From: Streptomyces sp. R21
GTDB lineage: Bacteria; Actinomycetota; Actinomycetes; Streptomycetales; Streptomycetaceae
Length of the DNA: 64,000 nt
Direction of reading: 5' to 3'
NCBI RefSeq assembly: GCF_041051975.1
Contig: NZ_CP163435.1
Span: 6,117,001 to 6,181,000, forward strand
The position numbers and the translations under genes were made by a program. Below are positions 39,615-47,425 of this stretch, piece after piece. Position 1 is the stretch's first letter. Each line of letters opens with the position of its first letter. Under the pieces are notes generated by a model, which saw only the letters and a program-made list of their open reading frames with translations, was not told the DNA's origin and ran no database searches.

Positions 39615-42026
39615 GTGGCCGCTCAGGTTCAGCAGGAAACCGCGGTCGGCCCGGTCGGTGAGTCCTCAGCTCAGGACTCCGTACGAAAGTCCGCCCAGGA
39701 CTCGGTACGTGACCGGGAGATCAGTGTCGAACAGGAACACCTGGACCGGGTGTACCGGCGTCTCGAGGAGAAGATCCACGAGGCGGAGTTCCTCATGAAC
39801 GACGCCGCCAAGCGCGGTCAGGTCGGTACGCCCGGAGCACTCGCCGAACGGGACGCCCAGGTGTTCCGGGCGGGCATCCACCTCAACCGCCTCAACAACG
39901 AGTTCGAGGACTTCCTCTTCGGCCGGATCGACCTGCTCCTGGGCAGGGACGGCAAGAAGGGCCCGGACGGGGCGTACACGGCGGTGGAGCCGGCCGAGGG
40001 CGTGGTGCGCCCCGACAACACGGCGGACGTCGCGGAGACGCTCCACATCGGCCGTATCGGCGTCCTCGACTCGGAGTACGCCCCGCTGGTCATCGACTGG
40101 CGGGCGCCCGCGGCGGCGCCCTTCTACCGCTCGACCCCGGTCGACCCGGGCCGTGTGGTGCGCCGCCGCGTCATCCGCTCCAAGGGGCGCAAGGTCCTCG
40201 GCGTCGAGGACGACCTGATGCGTCCGGAGCTGAAAGCTTCCCTCGACGGACACGAGCTCGCTGTCGTCGGCGACGGCGCCCTGATGGCCGCCCTCGGCCA
40301 GGCCCGCAGCCACACCATGCGGGACATCGTGGCGTCCATCCAGGCGGAACAGGACCTGGTGATCCGGGCGCCCGCCGCGTCCGTGACCTACGTGGAGGGC
40401 GGCCCGGGCACCGGCAAGACGGCGGTCGCCCTGCACCGCGCCGCGTACCTCCTCTACCAGGACCGCCGCCGGTACGCGGGCGGCATCCTCATCGTCTCGC
40501 CCACGCCCCTGCTGGTGGCGTACACCGAGGGCGTCCTGCCGTCCCTCGGCGAGGAGGGCCAGGTCGCCATCCGCGCCATCGGCTCGCTCGTCGACGGCGC
40601 GGAGGCCACGCTGTACGACTCCCCGGCCGTGGCCCGCGCCAAGGGCTCGTACCGGATGCTGAAGGTGCTGCGGAAGGCGGCGCGGGGAGCACTGGAGGCG
40701 CCCGCTCCCGTACGGCGGCAACAGCAGCTCGCATTCGGTGAGGACGAGGGCGAGGGCGGCGAGCGACAGGCCCCCGCCGGCACTCCTTCCCGCCTCCGGG
40801 TCGTCGCCTTCGGCCGCCGTCTGGAGCTGGAGGCTCCCGAACTGGACCGCATCCGGAACAACGCGCTCAGCGGGACCGCCCCGGTCAACCTGCTGCGCCC
40901 GCGCGCCCGCAAGCTGCTGCTCGACGCGCTCTGGTCGCAGTCCGGCGCGGGCACCCGGCACAGCGACCCCGAGCTGGCCGCCGAGCTGCGCTCGTCCTTC
41001 GACGAGGACGTCATGTCCGAGGACAGCTTCATCGCCTTCCTGGACGCCTGGTGGCCGGAGCTGACCCCGCGCGGCGTACTGGCCGCCATGGCCGACGAAC
41101 GGCGGCTCGGGCGGTGGGCGCGGCGGATCCTCAACCCCGGCGAGGTACGGCGGGTGGCGCGCGCCCTCAAGCGCGACGGGCTCTCCGTGCACGACGTGGC
41201 GATGCTCGACGAGCTGGAGGCCATCCTCGGCAGCCCGGTCCGGCCGAAGAAGAAGCGCGAGTACGACCCGCTCGACCAGCTCACCGGCCTGGAGGAGCTG
41301 ATGCCCTCGCGCGAGGAGACGCAGCGCGAGCGCGCCGAGCGGCTGGCACAGGAGCGCGTCGAGTACGCGCACGTCATCGTCGACGAGGCGCAGGACGTCA
41401 CGCCGATGCAGTGGCGGATGGTCGGGCGCCGGGGCCGGCACGCCACCTGGACGGTCGTCGGCGACCCCGCCCAGTCGTCCTGGTCCGACCCGGACGAGGC
41501 GGCCGAGGCCCGCGACGAGGCCCTGGGCACCCGCCCGCGCCGTCGTTTCACCCTCACCGTCAACTACCGCAACCCGGCCGAGATCGCCGAGCTGGCCGCC
41601 AAGGTCCTGGCGCTCGCCATGCCGGGCTCCGAGTCCCCGTCCGCCGTACGGTCCACCGGGGTCGAGCCGCGCTTCGCCGTCGTACGGGACTCACTGGCCC
41701 AGAGCGTGCGCGCCGAGGCCGCCCGGCTGCTGGACCGCGTCGACGGCACGGTGGGCGTCGTCGTGGCCATGAACCGGCGGGAGGAGGCCGCGCGCTGGCT
41801 CGCCGGGCTCGGGGACCGGGTGGTGGCGCTGGGCAGCCTGGAGGCGAAGGGACTGGAGTACGACGCCACGGTCGTCGTCTCGCCCGCGGAGATCGCCGAC
41901 GAGTCGCCCGCGGGGCTGCGCGTCCTGTACGTCGCCCTGACCCGCGCGACGCAGCAGCTCACGGTCGTCTCGGCGGACCGGGACGTGCCGGACGGGAACG
42001 GGGTGCCGGACCTGCTGCGGGACTGA
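39615..42026 (+). CDS. helD: HelD/HelR-like RNA polymerase-associated ATPase (UvrD/Rep superfamily)
   Basis: An 803-residue superfamily-1 motor. An N-terminal coiled-coil arm (about 35-100) precedes the first helicase half, with Walker A GGPGTGKT at about 262-269 and a split 1A domain. DEAQDVTPMQW marks Walker B, VNYRNPAEI motif IV, and VLYVALTRATQQL motif VI. The long helical insert (about 370-560) matches the arm that HelD proteins push into the RNA polymerase main channel to recycle stalled enzyme; a related HelR class gives rifamycin resistance. I favour HelD for this core-chromosome copy but cannot exclude HelR. Start GTG at 39615. Confidence 0.88.
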   Translation: MAAQVQQETAVGPVGESSAQDSVRKSAQDSVRDREISVEQEHLDRVYRRLEEKIHEAEFLMNDAAKRGQVGTPGALAERDAQVFRAGIHLNRLNNEFEDFLFGRIDLLLGRDGKKGPDGAYTAVEPAEGVVRPDNTADVAETLHIGRIGVLDSEYAPLVIDWRAPAAAPFYRSTPVDPGRVVRRRVIRSKGRKVLGVEDDLMRPELKASLDGHELAVVGDGALMAALGQARSHTMRDIVASIQAEQDLVIRAPAASVTYVEGGPGTGKTAVALHRAAYLLYQDRRRYAGGILIVSPTPLLVAYTEGVLPSLGEEGQVAIRAIGSLVDGAEATLYDSPAVARAKGSYRMLKVLRKAARGALEAPAPVRRQQQLAFGEDEGEGGERQAPAGTPSRLRVVAFGRRLELEAPELDRIRNNALSGTAPVNLLRPRARKLLLDALWSQSGAGTRHSDPELAAELRSSFDEDVMSEDSFIAFLDAWWPELTPRGVLAAMADERRLGRWARRILNPGEVRRVARALKRDGLSVHDVAMLDELEAILGSPVRPKKKREYDPLDQLTGLEELMPSREETQRERAERLAQERVEYAHVIVDEAQDVTPMQWRMVGRRGRHATWTVVGDPAQSSWSDPDEAAEARDEALGTRPRRRFTLTVNYRNPAEIAELAAKVLALAMPGSESPSAVRSTGVEPRFAVVRDSLAQSVRAEAARLLDRVDGTVGVVVAMNRREEAARWLAGLGDRVVALGSLEAKGLEYDATVVVSPAEIADESPAGLRVLYVALTRATQQLTVVSADRDVPDGNGVPDLLRD

Positions 42027-42084
42027 CCGGGCGGTCGCTGGAATGAACTTCCGGTACGGGAATGGCCTTCAGGGATCTGTTTGT

Positions 42085-42090
42085 TAGCCT
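42085..42090 (+). promoter_or_regulatory. Possible -10 element of small RNA
   Basis: TAGCCT fits the Streptomyces TANNNT -10 form and lies about 5-7 bases before the base of the predicted RNA structure. No good -35 is visible. Confidence 0.4.
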
Positions 42091-42094
42091 GGGT

Positions 42095-42233
42095 GTGGCA
42101 CCGGCTCGATCCAAGCCCCCGGGCCCAACCTTCGTCGCTACGAGCGACCACTTGCCGCGAGGCGAGCATGGCGGGTCGGTGCCACTGAACGACAAGAGGT
42201 CCACGTCAGCACATGACGTGGGCCTCTTTGTTG
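42095..42233 (+). ncRNA. Probable structured small RNA
   Basis: A closing 9-bp stem, GTGGCACCG (42095-42103) with CGGTGCCAC (42177-42185), encloses at least two hairpins: GTCGCT/AGCGAC (42134-42148) and CTTGCC-GCGA-GGCGAG (42151-42166) with a GNRA tetraloop. An intrinsic terminator follows at once. No reading frame of merit is inside. I recall a small RNA called scr2952 reported at the equivalent place in S. coelicolor, but cannot check it. It does not match a riboswitch class known to me. Confidence 0.7.
42194..42233 (+). terminator. Small-RNA terminator
   Basis: A 15-bp stem with one G-T pair (42194-42208 with 42214-42228) is followed by TGTTGTT, a good intrinsic terminator in front of the malic-enzyme leader. 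Confidence 0.88.
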
Positions 42234-42403
42234 TTCCCTGAACTTCTCGTATGGTGGAACTTGCTTTCCGGAAGTAGCCCTCTCCGTCGCGAACAAAACG
42301 TTCGCAATCCAGGGCGGCTACCGCGTACTCCGCGGTAGGTGCGACGATCGGACGGCGTACCCGCGACACGAGCAGTACCCGGTGAAAGCAGAGGAAGTCG
42401 GCC

Positions 42404-43837
42404 ATGGCAACGGCGCCCAGCGTCTCCTACTCGATGACGGTCCGGCTGGAGGTGCCCGCGAGCGGAACCGCGGTCTCCCAGCTCACCGGAGCCGTCGAGT
42501 CCCACGGAGGCTCGGTGACCGGCCTCGACGTGACCGCCTCCGGCCACGAGAAGCTCCAGATCGACGTCACCATCGCGGCGACCTCCACGGCGCACGCCGA
42601 CGAGATCGTCGAGCAGCTGCGCGGCATCGAGGGCGTCACGCTCGGCAAGGTCTCCGACCGTACGTTCCTGATGCACCTCGGCGGCAAGATCGAGATGCAG
42701 TCCAAGCACCCGATCCGCAACCGTGACGACCTCTCGATGATCTACACCCCGGGCGTGGCCCGCGTGTGCATGGCGATCGCCGAGAACCCCGAGGACGCCC
42801 GCCGCCTGACCATCAAGCGCAACTCCGTTGCGGTCGTGACCGACGGATCCGCGGTGCTGGGCCTGGGCAACATCGGCCCGATGGCCGCTCTGCCGGTCAT
42901 GGAGGGCAAGGCGGCCCTCTTCAAGCGCTTCGCCGGTATCGACGCCTGGCCGATCTGCCTGGACACCCAGGACACCGACGCGATCGTGGAGATCGTGAAG
43001 GCCATCGCCCCGGGCTTCGCGGGCATCAACCTGGAGGACATCTCGGCGCCCCGCTGCTTCGAGATCGAGGCCCGGCTGCGCGAGGCGCTCGACATCCCCG
43101 TCTTCCACGACGACCAGCACGGCACGGCGATCGTCGTCCTCGCCGCCCTGACGAACGCCCTGCGGGTGGCCGGCAAGGCGATCGGCGACATCCGTGTCGT
43201 CATGTCCGGCGCGGGCGCGGCCGGTACGGCCATCCTGAAGCTGCTGATCGCCGCGGGCGTCAAGAACGCGGTCGTCGCCGACATCCACGGCGTCGTGCAC
43301 GCGGACCGCAAGGACCTCGTCGACGCGGCCCCCGACTCGGCGCTGCGCTGGATCGCCGACAACACCAACCCCGAGGGCCTCACGGGCACGTTGAAGGAGG
43401 CCGTGCGCGGCGCGGACGTCTTCATCGGCGTCTCCGCCCCGAACGTCCTGGACGGCGACGACGTGGCCGCCATGGCCGACGGCGCCATCGTGTTCGCGCT
43501 CGCGAACCCCGACCCCGAGGTCGACCCGGCAATCGCCCGCCAGACGGCGGCAGTTGTGGCCACCGGCCGCTCGGACTTCCCCAACCAGATCAACAACGTC
43601 CTGGTCTTCCCGGGCGTCTTCCGCGGCCTGCTGGACGCCCAGTCCCGCACGGTCAACACGGAGATGATGCTGGCCGCCGCGACCGCCCTCGCGGACGTGG
43701 TGACCGAGGACGAGCTGAACGCGAACTACATCATCCCCAGCGTCTTCAACGAGAAGGTCGCGGGAGCGGTCGCCGGGGCCGTGCGCAACGCCGCGAAGGC
43801 GGCGGGCGGGACCGAGGCGGGCGGCGCGACCGCCTGA
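42404..43837 (+). CDS. NAD-dependent malic enzyme with N-terminal ACT domain
   Basis: A 477-residue enzyme that decarboxylates malate to pyruvate. Residues about 10-85 form an ACT-type regulatory domain (VRLEVPASGTAVSQL), so allosteric control by a small metabolite is likely. The malic domain has the catalytic Tyr in IYTPGVARVC and the metal-binding NLEDISAP. The NAD-binding part includes DDQHGTAIVVLAAL and a Rossmann GAGAAGTA motif followed by DIHG, the acidic residue favouring NAD over NADP. From recall the S. coelicolor orthologue is the NAD-linked enzyme linked to acetyl-CoA/triacylglycerol supply. The ATG is preceded by a weak GGAAG. Confidence 0.94.
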   Translation: MATAPSVSYSMTVRLEVPASGTAVSQLTGAVESHGGSVTGLDVTASGHEKLQIDVTIAATSTAHADEIVEQLRGIEGVTLGKVSDRTFLMHLGGKIEMQSKHPIRNRDDLSMIYTPGVARVCMAIAENPEDARRLTIKRNSVAVVTDGSAVLGLGNIGPMAALPVMEGKAALFKRFAGIDAWPICLDTQDTDAIVEIVKAIAPGFAGINLEDISAPRCFEIEARLREALDIPVFHDDQHGTAIVVLAALTNALRVAGKAIGDIRVVMSGAGAAGTAILKLLIAAGVKNAVVADIHGVVHADRKDLVDAAPDSALRWIADNTNPEGLTGTLKEAVRGADVFIGVSAPNVLDGDDVAAMADGAIVFALANPDPEVDPAIARQTAAVVATGRSDFPNQINNVLVFPGVFRGLLDAQSRTVNTEMMLAAATALADVVTEDELNANYIIPSVFNEKVAGAVAGAVRNAAKAAGGTEAGGATA

Positions 43838-44231
43838 TCCGGGCGGACGCGCGGGCTGTGACGGTTGCCACGACCGCGGGGACACGGCGCGTCGCGTGAC
43901 ACTGGGCTCATGGCCGCCCCCTAAGGTGGCGGCCAGGCTCAGGCCTCCTGAAGCCTGCGGTCCGGTGCCGGGAGCGGACGGAGCGTCACCACACTGAGGC
44001 AGTGGCGCTTTTCGTGTGACTCCCAAGGGTGTTCGTGTGACTCCCAGGGGTGCCGGATTGGCTTTCCCGCCGCAGGTGGGGGCAGGATGCGTCTTCGGGC
44101 GCGAGGGTCTGGCTACGGACCCGGGTCCGGGGACCGACCGAGGACCCTGGCAACATCGGCTTCGCCGCATCGGACATGCGGCTCCGCCGCGTGGCACGCC
44201 TCAACGGCAAGAAGAACACGGGAGTAACAAC
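43838..44231. other. Intergenic region malic enzyme/hup
   Basis: This 394-base region holds a hairpin TGGCCGCC/GGCGGCCA (43911-43935), possibly the malic-enzyme terminator, then a 21-bp tandem repeat (44011-44052) and the hup leader. In-frame codons continue upstream of the hup ATG but do not match HU. Confidence 0.55.
44011..44052. repeat. 21-bp tandem repeat upstream of hup
   Basis: Two adjacent copies starting TTCGTGTGACTCCCA (44011-44031 and 44032-44052) differ at one position (A/G). They lie about 180 bases before the hup start, possibly in the promoter. Confidence 0.75.
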
Positions 44232-44513
44232 ATGAACCGCAGTGAGCTGGTGGCCGCGCTGGCCGACCGTGCCGAGGTGACTCGCAAGGACGCCGACGCC
44301 GTTCTGGCTGCCTTCGCCGAGACCGTCGGCGAGATCGTCGCCAAGGGCGACGAGAAGGTCACCATCCCCGGCTTCCTGACCTTCGAGCGCACCCACCGTG
44401 CCGCTCGCACCGCGCGCAACCCGCAGACCGGCGACCCGATCCAGATCCCGGCCGGCTACAGCGTGAAGGTCTCCGCGGGCAGCAAGCTCAAGGAAGCCGC
44501 CAAGGGCAAGTAG
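44232..44513 (+). CDS. hup: HU-family nucleoid-associated protein
   Basis: A 93-residue histone-like protein without the long Lys/Ala C-terminal tail of the sporulation-specific HupS, so it is the vegetative HupA type. The core is complete: MNRSELVAALADRAEVTRKDA at the start, the dimer interface, and the DNA-binding arm with RTARNPQTGDPIQIPA. It binds and bends DNA without sequence specificity. GGAG lies 7 bases before the ATG. A bidirectional terminator separates it from convergent murA. Confidence 0.96.
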   Translation: MNRSELVAALADRAEVTRKDADAVLAAFAETVGEIVAKGDEKVTIPGFLTFERTHRAARTARNPQTGDPIQIPAGYSVKVSAGSKLKEAAKGK

Positions 44514-44558
44514 CCCCTCCGTGTGCCACGGGACGGTGCACGAGACGCAGTAACGCCA

Positions 44559-44594
44559 ATGGGGCGGCACCCGGTCTTCCGGGTGCCGCCCCAT
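44559..44594. terminator. Bidirectional terminator hup / murA
   Basis: A 16-bp stem around TCTT (GGGGCGGCACCCGG at 44561-44574 with its complement at 44579-44592, extended by AT) lies between the convergent genes. Confidence 0.9.
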
Positions 44595-44640
44595 CGTCGT
44601 ATCGGTTGCCAACGGCCTCAGACGCCGGCCGGGCTGAGAC

Positions 44641-45987
44641 TCAGCCCAGCGCCTTGCCCGGCAGCTCCACCTTCGCGCCCAGCTCGACCAGCTTCTCCAT
44701 GAAGTTCTCGTAGCCGCGGTTGATCAGGTCGATGCCGTGCACGCGCGAGGTGCCCTGGGCCGCGAGGGCCGCGATGAGGTACGAGAAGCCGCCGCGGAGG
44801 TCCGGGATGACCAGGTCGGCGCCCTGGAGCTTCGTCGGGCCGGACACGACCGCGGAGTGCAGGAAGTTGCGCTGGCCGAAGCGGCAGTTCGAGCCGCCGA
44901 GGCACTCGCGGTAGAGCTGGATGTGTGCGCCCATCTGGTTGAGCGCGGAGGTGAAGCCCAGGCGGGACTCGTAGACCGTCTCGTGGATGATCGAGAGGCC
45001 GGTGGCCTGGGTGAGGGCGACGACCAGCGGCTGCTGCCAGTCGGTCTGGAAACCGGGGTGGACGTCCGTCTCCAGCGCGATCGACTTGAGCTGGCCGCCC
45101 GGGTGCCAGAAGCGGATGCCCTCGTCGTCGATCGCGAAGGCGCCGCCGACCTTCCGGTAGGTGTTCAGGAACGTCATCATCGAGCGCTGCTGGGCGCCGC
45201 GGACGTAGATGTTTCCTTCGGTCGCCAGCGCCGCGGAAGCCCACGAGGCGGCCTCCAGGCGGTCCGGGAGGGCCGCGTGGTTGTAGCCGCCGAGGGAGTC
45301 GACACCGGTGATGCGGATGGTGCGGTCGGTGTCCATCGCGATGATCGCGCCCATTTTCTGCAGGACGCAGATCAGGTCCTCGATCTCCGGCTCCACCGCG
45401 GCGTTGGCGAGCTCGGTGACGCCCTCCGCGAGGACGGCCGTCAGCAGCACCTGCTCGGTGGCGCCCACGGACGGGTACGGCAGCTTGATCTTCGTGCCGC
45501 GCAGCCGCTGCGGAGCCTCCAGGTACTGCCCGTCCGCCCGCTTCTCGATCGTCGCGCCGAACTGCCGCAGCACCTCGAAGTGGAAGTCGATGGGCCGGCC
45601 GCCGATGTCGCAGCCGCCGAGGCCCGGGATGAACGCGTGGCCGAGGCGGTGCAGCAGCGGACCGCAGAGGAGGATCGGGATACGGGACGAACCCGCGTGC
45701 GCGTCGATGTCCGCGACGTTCGCGCTCTCCACGTGCGACGGGTCGAGTACCAGCTCGCCCGGCTCCTCGCCCGGACGGACCGTCACACCGTGCAGTTGCA
45801 GCAGCCCGCGTACGACGCGGACGTCGCGGATGTCGGGAACATTGCGCAGCCGGCTCGGCTCGCTGCCAAGCAGCGCGGCGACCATGGCCTTTGGCACGAG
45901 GTTCTTCGCACCGCGGACACGGATCTCGCCCTCGAGCGGGGTTCCGCCGTGGACAAGCAGGACGTCATCTGAGCCGTTGACGGTCAT
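44641..45987 (-). CDS. murA: UDP-N-acetylglucosamine 1-carboxyvinyltransferase MurA
   Basis: A 448-residue cytosolic enzyme for the first committed step of peptidoglycan synthesis, transfer of enolpyruvate from PEP to UDP-GlcNAc. The KNLVPKAMVAALL segment at the start and the active-site Cys126 in GGCDIGGRP are present; with Cys rather than Asp there, the enzyme should be sensitive to fosfomycin. The ATG at 45987 gives the usual N-terminus; upstream in-frame codons look untranslated. It faces hup and is divergent from the AlgH-family gene. Confidence 0.95.
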   Translation of the reverse strand: MTVNGSDDVLLVHGGTPLEGEIRVRGAKNLVPKAMVAALLGSEPSRLRNVPDIRDVRVVRGLLQLHGVTVRPGEEPGELVLDPSHVESANVADIDAHAGSSRIPILLCGPLLHRLGHAFIPGLGGCDIGGRPIDFHFEVLRQFGATIEKRADGQYLEAPQRLRGTKIKLPYPSVGATEQVLLTAVLAEGVTELANAAVEPEIEDLICVLQKMGAIIAMDTDRTIRITGVDSLGGYNHAALPDRLEAASWASAALATEGNIYVRGAQQRSMMTFLNTYRKVGGAFAIDDEGIRFWHPGGQLKSIALETDVHPGFQTDWQQPLVVALTQATGLSIIHETVYESRLGFTSALNQMGAHIQLYRECLGGSNCRFGQRNFLHSAVVSGPTKLQGADLVIPDLRGGFSYLIAALAAQGTSRVHGIDLINRGYENFMEKLVELGAKVELPGKALG

Positions 45988-46257
45988 GTATCTCGCGTTC
46001 CGATGAGTTGGGCAGGTGTGGTGTCGGCCGTCCAGTGGTGCGGGAGCCGAAGAGCAAGGGTAATGGCCGCCCACCCCCCTTCTGTAAGCCCAGGGACGGC
46101 CCAGCTACGTCATAGCTTTGCCACAACACGAACCGTTCGTAATCGGGCACACGGGGTCACCGGCCGTGCCGCGCGCCACTTCCGCTCCTTTACGCCCTGA
46201 GCTGCGTTCACGCCGGTACCGGTATTGGCTCCCCGCGCGCGGGGAAGATGCGGGATC

Positions 46258-46839
46258 ATGTCTGGCATGACCGAGGTGTCCTCGCTCACAGGGCGGCTGC
46301 TCGTGGCCACGCCCGCCCTGGCGGACCCGAACTTCGACCGCGCGGTGGTGCTGCTCCTCGACCACGACGAGGAGGGCTCGCTCGGTGTCGTCCTCAACCG
46401 GCCGACCCCGGTGGACGTGGGCGACATCCTGGAGGCCTGGGCGGACCTGGCCGGCGAACCCGGTGTGGTCTTCCAGGGCGGCCCGGTCTCCCTCGACTCG
46501 GCGCTCGGCGTCGCGGTCATCCCCGGCGGCGCCTCCGGGGAGAAGGCCCCGCTCGGCTGGCGCCGTGTGCACGGCGCGATCGGCCTCGTCGACCTGGAGG
46601 CCCCGCCCGAGCTGCTCGCCTCCGCCCTGGGCTCGCTGCGGATCTTCGCCGGCTACTCGGGCTGGGGCCCGGGCCAGCTGGAGGACGAGCTGACCGAGGG
46701 CGCCTGGTACGTCGTCGAGTCCGAGCCCGGAGACGTCTCCTCGCCGTCCCCGGAGCGCCTCTGGCGCGAGGTCCTGCGCCGCCAGCGCAACGAGCTGGCG
46801 ATGGTGGCCACGTACCCGGACGACCCTTCGCTCAACTGA
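46258..46839 (+). CDS. AlgH/YqgE family protein (DUF179)
   Basis: A 193-residue soluble protein of the YqgE/AlgH family: GRLLVATPALADPNFDRAVVLLLDHDEEGSLGVVLNRPT at the start, FQGGPV in the middle and GYSGWGPGQLEDEL near residue 140. The molecular function is unknown; in some bacteria it is tied to alginate regulation or stress. The ATG at 46258 has a GGGA-type site; an ATG three codons later is an alternative. It is followed closely by the DUF3039 gene. Confidence 0.9.
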   Translation: MSGMTEVSSLTGRLLVATPALADPNFDRAVVLLLDHDEEGSLGVVLNRPTPVDVGDILEAWADLAGEPGVVFQGGPVSLDSALGVAVIPGGASGEKAPLGWRRVHGAIGLVDLEAPPELLASALGSLRIFAGYSGWGPGQLEDELTEGAWYVVESEPGDVSSPSPERLWREVLRRQRNELAMVATYPDDPSLN

Positions 46840-46880
46840 CCACTGTGATGACCTCTGTGAGCTTCAGTACTCTTGCAGTC

Positions 46881-47186
46881 ATGAGCACTCTTGAGCCTGA
46901 GACCCAGCCCCAGCGAGGTACTGGGACGGGGACCCTCGTAGAGCCGACGCCGCAGACGTCGCACGGCGACGGTGACCACGAGCGCTTCGCCCACTATGTC
47001 CAGAAGGACAAGATCATGGCGAGCGCCCTCGACGGCACGCCCGTCGTGGCCCTCTGCGGCAAGGTGTGGGTCCCGGGCCGCGACCCGAAAAAGTACCCCG
47101 TGTGTCCCATGTGCAAGGAGATCTACGAGTCCATGGGCGCCGGCGGTGACAAGGACAAGGACGGCAAGGGCGGCAAGGGCAAGTAG
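46881..47186 (+). CDS. DUF3039 family protein
   Basis: A 101-residue protein conserved across actinobacteria, with the family core HYVQKDKIMASALDGTPVVALCGKVWVPGRDP and a CPMCKE motif near residue 80. Cys and His residues (HERFAHY, ALCGK, CPMC) could bind a metal. The C-terminus is a Gly/Lys/Asp tail. I chose the ATG at 46881, which gives the conserved N-terminus; an in-frame ATG 11 codons upstream is less likely. Function unknown. It ends at a strong hairpin terminator. Confidence 0.85.
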   Translation: MSTLEPETQPQRGTGTGTLVEPTPQTSHGDGDHERFAHYVQKDKIMASALDGTPVVALCGKVWVPGRDPKKYPVCPMCKEIYESMGAGGDKDKDGKGGKGK

Positions 47187-47231
47187 CCGCTCCGGCCGGC
47201 GGTCGGGCCACCGGACCAACTGATCCGTACG

Positions 47232-47269
47232 AGGCCCCCGGGCGCGTTTTGGTGCGCCCCGGGGGCCTT
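47232..47269 (+). terminator. DUF3039 gene terminator
   Basis: AGGCCCCCGGGCGC (47232-47245) pairs with GCGCCCCGGGGGCCT with one bulged C, followed by TTTG. It separates this gene from the hexosaminidase operon. Confidence 0.85.
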
Positions 47270-47313
47270 TGTGCTGTCCCGGCGTTGCACGTGGTGCGTC
47301 GGCTGGTCACAGA

Positions 47314-47329
47314 GTGGTTGAGACCTCTT
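47314..47329. promoter_or_regulatory. DasR-like operator (dre site)
   Basis: AGTGGTTGAGACCTCT matches 13 of 16 positions of the dre consensus (A[C/G]TGGTCTAGACCA[C/G]T, from recall). It lies 97 bases before the binding-protein gene of an operon that ends with an N-acetylhexosaminidase, the function class DasR controls. Confidence 0.6.
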
Positions 47330-47425
47330 GTGGGCATGTTCATGTACTCCATAGCCTCCGGTGTGTTGTGCAGAGCAAAACCGTCATTGCGCATGTTGCA
47401 ACGGACCCCCACCGGAGGACGCTCG

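Larger units (their letters stand above)
42027..42403. other. Intergenic region helD/malic enzyme
   Basis: This 377-base region contains a probable small RNA with its own terminator (42095-42233) and then the malic-enzyme leader. The leader has two hairpins, GCGAAC/GTTCGC near 42290 and TACCGC/GCGGTA near 42320. Confidence 0.6.

Noticed and set aside
42090..42110. T-box-like sequence at the small-RNA start
   Set aside because: GGGTGTGGCACCG only loosely resembles a T-box motif, is in the wrong place relative to the terminator, and the downstream gene is not an aminoacylation or amino-acid gene.
44016..44231. N-terminal extension of HU
   Set aside because: Codons are in frame but the 21-bp repeat and lack of HU similarity show it is the leader; the ATG at 44232 has GGAG and gives standard HU.
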